Assembly (NCBI GenBank): GCA_900239685.1
Contig: OENT01000208.1
Location: 96,908 to 160,907, forward strand
Length of the DNA stretch: 64,000 nt
Direction of reading: 5' to 3'
DNA from: Rotaria macrura
Taxonomy: Eukaryota > Rotifera > Eurotatoria > Philodinida > Philodinidae
Below, one piece after another: positions 50,755-63,086 of this stretch. A program made the translations under genes and the position numbers. The notes below the pieces were generated by a model that did not search any database, was not told the DNA's origin, and was given only the letters and a program-made list of their open reading frames with translations. Position 1 is the stretch's first letter. The number at the start of each line of letters is the position of its first letter.

Positions 50755-51272
50755 CTACATGTCATCAATTGATTTCAAAGCTAATTCAGGTTTATCATAA
50801 CCTAAATTTTCCGGTGTTGATACACCTAATTGATCCAACGTAGGGCGAATTTCTTGAAGAATCCATGGCCAAACTTGCCCAGAAACAGCATTTGACTTAT
50901 AACGAATAGCTTCTAAGTATCTCACAGCCAACGAATGATCATTGACACGGCGGCATGCTTTTAAACAAGCCGTTATGATTTCTGGTTCAGGTATTAAATC
51001 AAGACGATTCATATGATTGATACCTTGTCGAATATCCCAACCTGAAACAAAAATGTAAAAACAAAATACATCTATTTGACTTATTCAATGTTGTGATTAG
51101 ATTTAAAATAACCGTCAATATCAGAACGATCAAAATATGCTTTCCATCGTTGATCGAATTCTGCATCAGTTTCTTTATTATGTGATGACATGTTTCGTTG
51201 CATTGTTGTCCATAGTGGTCTTGTTGTTTTACTCAATGATTGAGTTAAAACAGAACGAAATAGATAAGCCAT
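50755..51272 (-). CDS. COX5A: Cytochrome c oxidase subunit 5A, mitochondrial
   Basis: Two exons, 51113-51272 and 50755-51041, separated by a 71-bp phase-1 intron, give 148 residues. The first 30 or so residues are a basic, Ser/Thr-rich mitochondrial presequence (YLFRSVLTQSLSKTTRPLW). The mature part matches COX5A: TDAEFDQRWKAYFDRSDIDG, WDIRQGINHMNRLDLIPEP, ITACLKACRRVNDHSLAVR, and IRPTLDQLGVSTPENLGYDK. COX5A is a nuclear-encoded structural subunit on the matrix side of respiratory complex IV. The C-terminal tail is slightly longer than in vertebrates (about ten extra residues). It lies 129 bp downstream of another minus-strand ORF, close enough that the two could share regulation. Confidence 0.97.
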
Positions 51273-51401
51273 CTGAAATTCTATTTACAAATGATAATAT
51301 AATGAGAATTTTAAAAAAATTCAATTGATATTTGATGAAAAAAATTAGAACACAAAAAAAAAGAAAAAAAGATAAAGATAAAATTGGGACACCCCGAGAA
51401 A

Positions 51402-51812
51402 TTATTGATCACTGTGTAAATCAAGTTCTTCTATTTGTTTATCGATGCTTTGCATAGCTTTCCACAATAGTTGTTTGCGTTCATTTAAAATAGTTCGTTG
51501 CATATCTGAATGATTCTTTGTCTGACACTCATCATCAAACATATATTCAGACAGATAATCATCAGTTGGCTTATACGTAGATTCAACATTTGAAAGCAAA
51601 CGATGAAAATTTCTTTGTTGCATTAGAGTAATTTCATTATTTGATTGATTAAAATTATTTGGTTTTCTTTGATCAGCAGAAGAATACGATGAAGCTATTG
51701 AATCATTTTTATCTGACATCGAACATGGATTTGAAAATGATCGTTCAATTGTCACTGGAGGTCTAAAGAAAGGTAAAAATAAACTAACTGTTAAACGATT
51801 GGTTGCATCCAT
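51402..51812 (-). CDS. Hypothetical protein, 136 residues
   Basis: Intact ORF from ATG 51812 to TAA 51402. It begins MDATNRLTVSLFLPFFRPPV (hydrophobic but not a clear signal peptide), followed by a Ser/Asn-rich, probably disordered part with a possible phosphorylation site region (TIERSFSNPCSMS). It ends in a charged helical segment (RTILNERKQLLWKAMQS, IDKQIEELDL) likely to form a coiled coil. I do not recognise the family. The length, single frame and placement between COX5A and Maelstrom on the same strand support a real gene, though upstream exons cannot be excluded. Confidence 0.55.
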   Translation of the reverse strand: MDATNRLTVSLFLPFFRPPVTIERSFSNPCSMSDKNDSIASSYSSADQRKPNNFNQSNNEITLMQQRNFHRLLSNVESTYKPTDDYLSEYMFDDECQTKNHSDMQRTILNERKQLLWKAMQSIDKQIEELDLHSDQ

Positions 51813-53109
51813 GTCAATGAAATAACGAGAAACATTTAAAAATGGAACACTACTACAGAATGAATGAGTTGAGAGTTTGATTTCTCATAGAAGTGGCAGT
51901 CGTGATCTAATAAATGCCTTACATAGAGTTACTTGCTATTATTTAGGCATGATTGATATGTACTTCAGGTCCTAGTTTGGATGATCTCATTGCATAGCAA
52001 ACTATTAGCTGCGTCTTTCAAATAGATTTCTCATATTACACTTGAATTGATAGGAGAATCGTCAAGTTAACTCAGATAAATGTCAAAGCCATAATGTGGG
52101 ATAAAAGAAAATTAGTTTGTCGAAATTGAGTGCAAAGTACTCGACATATTTAGGAAGATCAACCATATTTTCAAATATGTAATTCGATTCAACATCCCCT
52201 AATACAATATGTCATATTTTGACAACAAAGTAAGATTCTTGAAAACATTATCGATGTTCGTTTTAAACAAACTACAGAAAGAGGTCATAGCTTTGGATTA
52301 TTCACTCATTTACGATCTCTAAAACATTACATGTATTGAACTCTCCTGAGAGGTTTGTAGTTTTACAGACTAAACGATGTAGTAAACTCATATTTAAAAG
52401 AAACATCTACGATTTCGAATACGACTTCAATGTTCTTCGATTCATTAAAATTTAATACAGTAGATTGTGAACAATGATGTCACATAATTATTTTAGTCAT
52501 TATATAGTGATTGAATTTGATGAAGAGTTTCATCGATGATAAATACAACGAAATACATTGTATATGAAGTACAGAAAATTGTTCAGACAACATAATTCAC
52601 AATTATATATTAAAATGATACCAAGAAAGACAAGACTTGTGATTTCTTTTCTAAAGAATAAATATATTTAGAAGTGTGTTTTATCAATGAAGAATTGATT
52701 CTCGAAAATAAATCGAAACAATAACTTTCCAATAACAAGAACAATTTCGATGTTATCATACAGAAAGACTATCGTTGTGAATTCACTCGTCTTCAGTAGT
52801 AAAGTTGATTGAGAAACGTTTTTGATATGAAAAAGTCAAGCCTGTCCGTTTATCTTTTTTTTCTTTTGTATCAATTTGTGTACATATCTCTAATTTAGAT
52901 CGTGATTCGAAGAAAAAAAAACTGAACAAGTTTCTATACTTGCTTTGATTTGATCTATCTTTAGTTTCGACAAGAATAGAATACCATAGTAGTGTCCATC
53001 ATTCAAAAATAAATCCCAAATCAGTCATCCTTCTAACAACTAACGACTGAGTGAGAATTTTTTTTGATCAATTGTGTTTGAGTTCGTGAAATATCAGACT
53101 AATTTCCAC
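51813..53109. other. Intergenic region between hypothetical gene and Maelstrom copy 1
   Basis: No gene or repeat is recognised. Confidence 0.5.
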
Positions 53110-55092
53110 CTACTCATCTGAAACACTATCATACCTGACAGGTGTTAATCGATCCACCCGATTGGATGCTCTATCTATTGGCGATTGATTCGCTTTGTAA
53201 ACTATCGAATTTTGAGAACTTCTTTCAGTTGGTTTGGTTGATGTTGGTCTTTCAGGTACATATAATTTATTTAAATATGCCGAAATAAGTTTCGCTCCAG
53301 CATGACATCTTGCCACTGAACAATGACTTATACCTAATTGAAAATGAAATGGGCAACGTTCTTCAATCATAAAAGAATAAGTAGCATTGGCAAATGTTTT
53401 TTGTATATCATCACGTGATACAGAATGATTTTTTAATTGAGCCAAAATCATAATTAATGATTCAATACTTGCTAAATTCAATAGACGCGTATCTTTGGTT
53501 GGTTTTGTTCCTAAAAAAATTTATTGAGAAGCTAATAAATTTTGCAGCTTTTTGTATTTCGTTTTTACAGACATTCGCTTAGATAAAGAGACAATAGAAT
53601 AAGTTTGAATAATTCACATGACAAGTAAATGTATAGTATTCTTAGTCGGAAAAGAATTCTTTTATTCGAGCATGATAGGATATAGAGTGGACCATTCATT
53701 TGAGAGAAACACAAACATACTTGTAAAAAAACTATTTTTCAACGAAAAAATTCGGAATGGTGAACTCTTGCAATTATTTTTTCTCAGAAACTTTTCTTCA
53801 CAATATTGATTAACATTTTATATTGTCAATTTCGATTTTATGCGTTGATTGAGAAAAGGTTGTATCCGAAAATTCAATAGTGCTTTGTTTTATAAACGCC
53901 AAAAGAATTTTCCAGAAATCTACTTTTTAGTATAACAATACTCATAGTTGATGTAGGTTGAAGAGAGTATAGTGTTCTGGTTACATGTAGAGATTGGATT
54001 CCTTATCTGATTGCATTAGTAGTTTGGATACGACTTAAGAAAAAGATATAAGATATTGAGGTTTCTCGACTGATATTTTGGGCATAAGATATTTTAGTTT
54101 CTTAGAAGATAGTACATAAGTTATTTCTAACAACAGGTTCTATAAACTTTGTAAAAGTGATTTTAACTCTGTTTTCTACTAAAATTTAATCATTGCTTTC
54201 AAGATATTCATCCTCGTTTCATTTTTAAACCAACCTTCAGCTTTTTCTTGCAGCCAATCGAATAAGTAACTAGTCTGTTCATATTCAAAAGCAGGAAAAA
54301 AGACACACGGTTGATTTGATCGAAGATATCGTCGACGTGTTCTTTCATCAACATTCGACGTATTACTTGTTTGATTTTTACTTGTTAGTTGAAGAAATGA
54401 TTTTAATTCATTATAAATCTGTTTAAAATTACTCGACGCTTCAGAAAAATCTCGCAATGGGATCCCGTGTGTTTCTCTTATATGTTCGAAACATGATGAC
54501 ATATAGCCCGTTGGAATTTTACCAGGTTTTAAGAATTTTTGTTGATACATTGTTACACCTTCAATTAATGTATACTATGTAAAACATAAAGTTATGTTCA
54601 TGTAAAGAAATATAGATACATTTTACTTACACGTAGAATGCATATTTCAGCTGGTATGAAATCTCCTCCATCTTCTTCATCAATTTTACAAAATATTTGA
54701 AAATTAATTATATAAATTGGCATAGATAATAATTCATTTATATCAAGTGGTAAATATTCAGATGTTAAAAATTTTTTTTCTAAGCTAAAACGATCATAAT
54801 GAGTTTTTAATTCTTCACATGGTATATCACGTTTATAAAGGCTTTCATCATTTTTAATTTCTTTTTTATTTTTTCCAAGTTGATTTGATACAGGATTCGT
54901 TCGATATTGTAAACGCCATTCTTCATATTGAGCTTTATATGGTTGTTTTTCTTGTTCTGATAGTGCTTTCCAATTGTCGTAACATGCTGCTATTGCTTCG
55001 TTGATAGTAATTTTTTCACCAGATTCACGTTGACAACAACGCTGATATTGTTGAGCATAGAAGAAAAATGGCGATCGATTCGGCCGTGGCAT
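53110..55092 (-). CDS. MAEL: Maelstrom-like piRNA-pathway protein, copy 1
   Basis: Three exons in transcription order, 54631-55092, 54235-54574 and 53110-53510, give 400 residues (human MAEL 434). Residues 1-70 are an HMG box (PRPNRSPFFFYAQQYQ ... NWKALSEQEKQPYK). The Maelstrom domain follows, with NFQIFCKIDEEDGGDFIPAE, MYQQKFLKPGKIPTGYM, IRETHGIPLRDF, VFFPAFEYEQTSYLFDWLQ and CPFHFQLGISHCSVARC. All five signature EHHCC residues are present: Glu149, His190, His323, Cys331 and Cys336. The C terminus is polar and disordered. Maelstrom acts in germline piRNA-guided transposon silencing, downstream of Piwi; its RNase H-like fold has lost the usual catalytic site. The exon 2 donor (GAAG/GTTGGT) is chosen because it joins in frame to TKPTKDTRLLN; the 724-bp intron makes this junction the least certain. 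Confidence 0.93.
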
Positions 55093-56605
55093 ATAACGAT
55101 TAGAAATCTGAAACTAGAGTTGAAGCGATAAACTAAGATCAGTGCATAATTTTCTCAATCAAATTACAGCCTAGTTTATGCTGTCAATGATGAGAGCATA
55201 TATATTCTCTGTTATCAAATATGATTTTCATGGCTATTATGTCTACTAGTAGATTTCTGTGAAATAACGTGAAACTAGAAAGAATTACAATCGAGAGTCT
55301 ACTAGACTAAAATTATGACAATGGTCAACAAGCTCATAGTACTAGAAGGAGAATCTTCAGAAGCTCATATCAAAGTTCCTTAACCTGAAATATGATTGAA
55401 ACGAAAGTTAGATAGCTCAGAAATTTATAATAAAATCTAGCAAATATTTTTCAACGATTTTCGTTCTTTTCCACTAAAATGTCCCGGACTATCCACGAAA
55501 GTTACACATTAGCAATATAACTGCGCATTTACTAGAAACTTTTTACTTGCATTGAAACAAAACTGTACAAAACAAGCTAAAAATTTCACTTGCAAGCCAA
55601 ATGGCTCTGCTCCACCAAGTGTTTTTTTATATGAGACAACATTAGTAGTAGATCTAAAAAGAATCATAGGATTAAGCTTACCTATGTATTGAATTACATT
55701 TTGACCGACACAATGCTCATTAAATTAATAATGAACTTTAGAGTCACTGAAGTTTTACTAGGAGCAGGGTGTACTCATCTTAAATCACACAAAAATTCAT
55801 TTTAAACTATATATGAACAGTGAAATTAGATCGTTGAAATAATTTTATCATTTTCTAGTATATTCTTTTCAACAATATTAATAGCTTAACGAAATTACAA
55901 TTTTTCATGTAAAAGAAGTTCGAAAATGTCAAGATACCAAACACTGTTCTCATTGTAAAATTTTAGAGTTAGCCCTCAATATATTCTGACAGAAGATCAT
56001 AATTTCATAGAACTCAAATCTTGATTCCTGAAAAAGCTGTAGCCTATGAAAATGAAAATTGGAATTTCAACAAAATTTTCTTCACTAGAAGTGTGTGGTG
56101 CAACATAATTCTATAAGAAAACAAACTGAATTTAACAAATCTCAGTCAGATCTATTCGCGAATCGAAAAGCATTCTAGTAAGTTGTAGATATATCAAGTG
56201 GTTTGTGTATTTTAACGAATCAAAATCTTAATAGAACTATTCCTACATAGTTCCAAATCAGTAACTGTCTAAATTGATATTACTCACCTACGATATTAAA
56301 AGAAAACGATTCCTGTTGTTTTGGAATTCTTTTTTTTCTTGTTCAAAAATGATAGAGAGAAATAACAAATAATTTTCGATCGTTTTGGCTCATCGAAACT
56401 TACACTTGAAAAATAGACTTGTAATGACAAAAAAAAAGGAAGCCAAACTATAATCATAATAGAAACACAAAACAAGCAAAAAAATATATCTGTATATGAA
56501 TATACTAAGCAAATGAAAACGAAAGACTAAATGAAGTAAGTATAATTTCAAAAATAACTTTTCACATGACATTTTTCAAACGTACTGAAAGTTTTACTTA
56601 TCATA
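55093..56605. other. Intergenic region between the two Maelstrom copies
   Basis: About 1.5 kb with no gene recognised. The promoter of copy 1 should lie near its right-hand start at 55092. Confidence 0.5.
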
Positions 56606-59600
56606 TCATAGTATCAAATTAGATTTTGTTGGCATGGACGGTACAAAGGTCGTACGATGACCACGACCTGTACTATTAACAAAAACATAATTATCTGAAT
56701 CATTACTATTTATTGAAGACGCATGTTTGACTGGTTTTCTGAAACCACGACCTATGGTTATACATCGACTGTCACCATCATTGCTTTTCTGGAATAATGA
56801 AGCTATCGGCAAATGAGAATCAATTTCAATCGGAGATTCTGTTTGTAATTTGGACCATTTAAAAAACTGCAAAAAAAAACGAAAAAATATTTATTCAAGA
56901 GTGGCACTAGTAATCTGATTTGTTTAAACTAAAATTCACCTTCATCTTTTAACAGTCAAGGTTTTATGTCAACGAACTATTTTCCATAGTAGAATCACTT
57001 TCAGATGAATATTTTGAATTCGTTTTAAATATTAGCTGTAATAAGAATTTTTCAAAAATAAAATTTGAAATTAGACAAGGGACAAAGAGACAAGTTCATA
57101 TTCTAGATTCTATACATATTGCAACATGGAGACAATAGGACATTTGTGTACTCAAAAAGTTCAATATTGTCATAAAAGCAACACAAGGAAGCATTCGTAA
57201 TTCATATTATACCAATGAAAGTTATAAGCATATTTCTATTGAATGACATAGAATTCAATCAAGTATAATGAAGATTACGCAAGACAGATATAATGTTTAA
57301 GTGAATGATGAAATCTACGAAACATTTATCGACATTACAAGAAACGAATGAACGATATTTTTCATGTAAGAAATATTTCAACAGCTACTTGATGTTGAAT
57401 TTTATGTCTGAAGTCACTTTCTCATTAATAAAGATACATATAGAAAAGTAGTACAAGAAAAAGCAATAAATTATCATAGATTCAACCTATAGCACTATTC
57501 ATTCTGATTTAAATCAATTTGATCCAAGATGTATTATAGTAATAATGATTTGCACTCTTTCTAGATATTTCGTCTAAACAACGTTTCATCATTCTCATGT
57601 AACCATGGAAATTCCACATGATTGTAATACCATTACATGTAGGAATACATGGAAAAATAAATATTTCTCTAATTCCCAATTACATTTTTGAAAGACTATG
57701 TAGAAAATCGATGAAGAAGCATGTTTGAGAATAGTGTTGTATTTGAATTAAATGAACACTGATCAATTACTTTGTTTTTTGTTGATAAACTGTTTACTGA
57801 TTGATTCGTCGAAGAAGAAACATTAGTTGATGATGATTGAACAAACACATGTGAACCTATCGCTCCTAATTTATTCGTGTCGGTTTGATTTATCTTGAAG
57901 AAATAAGTAGAAAACAAAGAATGATTTCATAAACAATTCTCTTACTCGTTGCTGGTCAGTTAAAACGGATCGATTTTTATGTTTTTCAATAAATGTTGAA
58001 CTAATCGAATCGATTCCTGAACGTATTGATTCATTACTTATCGATTTTACTTCATGTATGGAACTCTGCATTGTTGATAGTCTTGGTAAATTGTTATCAT
58101 TTATTGTATATGGAGCATGTTCAGAGAATGATTTCATAAAGCGCTGGCGAACAAATCCATCAAGAAAAAGACTGAAACCATGATTAATAGCACGACAGCA
58201 ATATTGTATAGCCAATGAATCATGATAAGCACATCTTTCTTTAACTTGTATTGTGTAAACCGGTCGACGCAATTGTTCTCGTACACTTTGATGAGCAAAC
58301 TCACCAATACCAAGACGACGAAGTATTGCGGCGACAAAGGCTTCAAATGAACAAACACGAAATAAAGGTTTCGATGCTCGTGATGGTGTATTGATACTGC
58401 TTTTAGAAACAAGCCAATTAAGAAGATACGTTGTTTGATCACGTTCAAATGCATTACAAAATATTACTATTGGTTCGCTCGAAGATGAATCAATAACTGA
58501 ATCTAATCAAGAAAAATTTAATTCATACTTCTGTAAATCAACATAATGTGATGAACTTTGATTATTTCGTGAAAGTCTTAGTTCAATGAAAAATATTCGT
58601 CTTAGAACGAATCTGAAGACATGCGATTAAGTTTCTGGCGAGAGAATCAGTTTCATCTGAACTACTAGTGATACATAGTTTGTTTTTCGAAGTTTCTCTC
58701 TATAGTTCGAGTAAGAATTACAAGATTTGGAAATGATGATTTTCTCATGCATAGAAAAAAGAAAAGTCTATCAATGAATCTTACTTCCCATCATATGAGA
58801 CAGAAATGGAATTCTTCAAAAGATAATATTTTAATTTTAAAAAGATAGATAAGCGTCATATTCTTAAACACTCATATCTCTATGACTATGAGCTCAGAAT
58901 CTTAAATTTACATGCAAGATCATTTCGAGCTGTTTCCAAGAAACCAAAATGAAGTTGTCATACCAAAACTAGATTTCATTTAAAATGTGTCTTACATGAA
59001 TATTGCTTCAAAATTGTACATCCTACTGTCAGTTAAAATACATGTATAACTCTGTAAATTTGTCTTAGGATGAATCGACTTACAATGAAAATTCGTTTTA
59101 ATTCACGGCTGACTCTATTTTTGAACGATCAATAATTATCGGCAAAGCAGCGGTAGAAACAGGAATTCAAAAGAGTTATAAATAGTTATTTGGTATCAGA
59201 GCTAGTGACAATTTTCCTAATTAGCTGTAAAATTTGTTTAAAAAACAAATAAGAATTTTTTTCTTCAAATCACGTTTAAAAACATAACACCACTCTCTCG
59301 TATATAATTGGCAATGCTTGCATCCTAGATTTGAACTTTCGTACATAACTATTGCCGTTTTTCATCAATTTGATTTTTCAGTCATATCAGCTATTTATTT
59401 TTTATGTAAATATTGTTTTCGTTCTACATATTTTTTGAACATATATGTTTCACTCAATGAAATTTCGATCGAAAAATATTTACTTATGAAGAATCCAGCT
59501 AGTTATAATACGAACAAAAAATATTTTTAAGATTTAGAAAAATCCTTCTATGGGATATGAGATTTTCAAATATTAATTCTGTTTTCATGAAATGTGTATA

Positions 59601-60637
59601 CAATATGTTTTGTTTGAAATTTGCATATATTGACTAAGTGATCAACGTTTGTAGAAATAAGAGTCTGTCAAAACCTTGAGATCAACCACAAGAAGTACAC
59701 ACACTAAAGTCGAGTGTCGCTAGATATTCGAATTGATTTAAAATTTTTATCATTGAAAATTGAAAACATCTTTAAAATATGAATTGATATATCGAAGAGT
59801 AAGCTGTTTCAAGCTTTGCATTGAAATACTTTTAAACGAGCATTCTATATTCTGTCATGTTAATTTAAGCTAATAGAAATACTCATTGAAAACATTTATA
59901 ACGCTTTCTACACAGAAGTGCTAAAAACGATATTATATCGAAGTCCTACAGTTTTTCTTAGTCTACTAACCACCAATTACTCGTTTAACTTCTTGCCAAA
60001 TTTTTTTATAATCTCCATTAGCACCAATAAAATCAAACGGTGGAATTTGATGTGTTTCACGAGATAAATCAATAGCCGTACCAGTATAGCCAACAGGAAA
60101 TTTTTCTGGTTTCATTATTGTAAAATATTCTTGTTTGATACTTTCAAAAAATGAATATTTCATGATTGCTATTTCAGCTGGATAATAATCACCACCATCT
60201 TCATCATCAGTTCGACAAAAAATTTGAAATGTCACAAAAATTAAATTTCTTTTGAATACATCGATAAGATCATTAGAAAAATATGAATCCAAAAACTTAT
60301 TTTCAATACTATTCTTTTCAATAAATGATACTTCTTCACTCGATGGTATAACAGGCGTTATGACTTTTTCATTATTTAACATACGTGCACGTTTTAATTG
60401 TTTAGCTAAACTAAGAAAATAAAGAATTTTGTTTACTTCATTGGCTTTGTAATTGAATTAAACATACTCTTCATAAGGTTTCCTTTCTACAAGTGTCATT
60501 GAACGCCAACGAGGTAGCAAAAGTATAATCAAATCATGAATGGACGTTCGCGTATACGCCGGATAAAGTTTTCGATATTCATCAGCCATATAATATATAC
60601 CTGTTTTATTCGCATGCTGTTTTTTCTTAGGTGGCAT
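56606..60637 (-). CDS. MAEL: Maelstrom-like piRNA-pathway protein, copy 2 (divergent paralog)
   Basis: Five exons in transcription order, 60468-60637, 59971-60410, 57946-58502, 57771-57893 and 56606-56866, give 516 residues. Start MPPKKKQHANKTGIYYM opens a diverged HMG box (about 1-58). The Maelstrom domain shows VTFQIFCRTDDEDGGDYYPAE, MKPEKFPVGYTGTAIDLSRE, THQIPPFDF, VIFCNAFERDQTTYLLNWL and RCAYHDSLAIQYCCRAIN. Signature positions are Glu136, His177, His297 and Cys305, but the last Cys is Asn310. A long Ser/Asn-rich tail follows, ending with RG-type motifs (TIGRGFRKP, NSTGRGHRT), similar in style to the RG-rich tail of vertebrate MAEL. The intron between exons 2 and 3 is 1468 bp. The copy lies tandem to copy 1 on the same strand; divergence is high, so the duplication is old or one copy evolves fast. 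Confidence 0.9.
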
Positions 60638-63014
60638 TGTTTTTATAAAGCACAAAAAAAATGTAATCGAAATCTATATTGATATTTATATTAGTTAAAT
60701 GTTCTGTTTTCTGTGATAAAAAAGAATGATTTCGTAGAAAAATTTATATTTTTGACATATTCATCCAACGAAAATAACATCAATATTTCTACTTGTTGAT
60801 GATCATAGTAATATAAAATGTGGAAACATGAATGGACGGATTATAGTCCATCGAAAAACAATTCATCCCTTCTTTATATTTTCATAAAAATACAATTACC
60901 GGTGCACTGGCATCCTCAGATGAGAATGGAAAAGTGTTTTGAAAGCCATAAGAAAAACAACAAGTTCTGCATTTCCTTTGTAGATAGATGTCGTTAAATA
61001 TAAAGCGATCATGAATGAAAAACAACAGCTACATATTTACTGAAAATGTAACCAGAAAGAAAGAAATCATTAGTTTACTAAGTATCTTTGCTTTATTATA
61101 TTTTTGAATTAGGCATAAAAATCTTCAAGTGACGTTCCACACATAGTTACCAAAGTAGAACAAGAATTATGTTAAACACCAGGATATACATCAATTGAGA
61201 AGTCATCTGATTTTCCTTTGATTTCTTAATTAAACTGGCAAAATGAATTTTTGAAACTTCATTGTCCCAATATCACAGTTCCTCCACAAGTTGAAATGAT
61301 GGGAAATGCTAATGTTACGATCAGAAAAAAATTTGTTAGTACCAAGAAGTAATTGAATTCATTATTGTTTAAATTGGTTTAAACCTTTATCCCCCGAAGC
61401 GATACCAGAACAGCCACTGATTAAAAAAAACTTTATAAATAGAATATTATCCATTGTATTGTGCGAACTATGTGATATGAACTACAGAATATTCATCTAT
61501 TTGTCTAGAAGCATCGGATTGATTCAGGAACAGTGCCCCAGAGAAAATGTATTGAACGCCTAAGTTTAGCCTTGACTTTTTTTCTTTGAGAGCATTATTG
61601 AGTGAGCAATATCAAAATCTATCCAGTATTCCTGGAATAATACAACAAAGGAAACAGGGAACCCACCACAATTGGTGCTTAAACACTCCTCGTCTCCTAA
61701 CGTATCCTGTTTGATAGGCGTCCACTTTCGCTTCATGTCAGCCTCTGAAAATATTTGATTCATATTGAATACTATTTCAACTAGTCATGACTTGAAGTCT
61801 ATAATATATATATTTATTTATCAACTTTGTCCATAATTGCTCTTCAGCTACCCAATAGTGTTTTTATGGTCAACTATAGTTCTTAGCGTGTGAAATCACT
61901 GAGTTATCGCGAGAGTTTCGAAAAAATCTAACATAACAGTAAAATTAGTCATTAGCTAATATGCCATGGAAATTGCAAAAGATTTCTACTGACTGCGCAG
62001 ATACAAAGGTGATTGCATCTGATACTGAATCCGACCGAATCTGATCAAATCCGATCAAACTACGAAATCCATCGGAATCCTGGTTGAGGAGTGAGTAACG
62101 GATTTGACAGGAAAATAGTGATTTATTACTTTGGTGCCAATTAGTACCTGATGACGTCATTAGAGATCTGTCAGAACCCTATAATGGATGAAGTCGGATT
62201 CAGACAATCGAACCGATCGGATGCCTACCTTAAGGATCCAAATGTTGTTCCGCAACTAGGATTCCGTCGGTTCTATTGAAAATTCACTATAAAATCCGAT
62301 CGAATTCAGTCGTTGGAATGAATCTCCTACGCAGAGAACGACTTGCTTCCGACGATTCGAATATTTTCGTTGCTTCACAATTAGCACCTTTGGAGACCCT
62401 ATATTTTAACAATGGAACGATGACAAGAAAAACCTTTATTCCAAAGCAACAGCCCAAAACTTATCAAACAAACAATACCCCGAATAATCTCGAATTTCGT
62501 GGCTCCTTTATTCTCGGCTATTCTTCCACAAATATTCTCTCCAGTGAGCAAGCGTCACGAGGGGAGGGGGTAGAGCTAAAGAACTGCAGTAATAATCCAT
62601 TGCGCAAGCCATTATCATTCAATTATAATCAGTTCTTTCATAACATTTTAACCATTCACACTATCGTTATACATATTTAAACACGGATTCACATTCATAA
62701 TAATCCACTTGATTTAATGACTCAATTATTCAGCGAGGCGCTGAAACCGAAGTAACACTGAAAAATAATTTAACGATATAAGACAACACCGATTCATATC
62801 ATCTGTACAAAAAACTATTCGAAAATATACCATTTAAAAAGCTCTGGAGGCTATTCTATCCATGTGCAATATACTATGAACATTCCCTTTTATCGCAAAA
62901 AGCCGTTTCACATTTCGAACTCAAGCAAACTTTGAGATGGAAATACTGCGTTATATTCACCGTTCAACTCATTTCAATTGCAATTCAGATGTCCCTGAAA
63001 ATTCTACCCACTAC
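60638..63014. other. Intergenic region between Maelstrom copy 2 and tRNA-Thr
   Basis: No convincing gene. The plus-strand open frame 62276-62680 has no known domain. The stretch 62010-62310 is locally rich in ATCCGAT-like and GATCGGA-like motifs in both orientations, which may be the remains of a repeat element. A perfect ATGACGTCAT palindrome lies at 62151-62160. Confidence 0.5.
62010..62310. repeat. Region with iterated ATCCGAT-type motifs in both orientations
   Basis: Variants of AATCCGAT and its complement recur: near 62026-62060 (GAATCCGACCGAATCTGATC, AAATCCGATC), 62070, 62191 (GTCGGATTC), 62213 (CGATCGGAT), 62261 (GGATTCCGTCGG) and 62293 (AAATCCGATCGAATTC). The pattern resembles a decayed inverted-repeat element; edges are uncertain. 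Confidence 0.35.
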
Positions 63015-63086
63015 GCCTCTATAGCTCAGTGGTAGAGCGCCAGTCTTGTAAACTGGAGGTCCGTAGTTCGATCCTGCGTGGAGGCA
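63015..63086 (+). tRNA. trnT(TGT): tRNA-Thr, anticodon TGT
   Basis: A 72-base gene folds into a full cloverleaf. The acceptor stem is GCCTCTA/TGGAGGC (one G-T pair) with discriminator A. The D arm is GCTC-AGTGGTA-GAGC, and the anticodon stem CCAGT/ACTGG encloses loop CTTGTAA with anticodon TGT. The variable region is AGGTC, and the T arm is CGTAG-TTCGATC-CTGCG. The A box (TAGCTCAGTGG) and B box (GTTCGATCC) promoter elements are intact, and there is no intron. It decodes ACA and related Thr codons. Confidence 0.97.

Noticed and set aside
21707..62160. Perfect TGACGTCA palindromes at 21707-21714 and 62152-62159 as cAMP-response elements
   Set aside because: Eight-base sites occur by chance at about this frequency, and neither lies close to a gene start.
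62276..62680. 134-residue plus-strand frame before the tRNA gene
   Set aside because: Overlaps the motif-rich repeat region and shows no known domain or splice structure.
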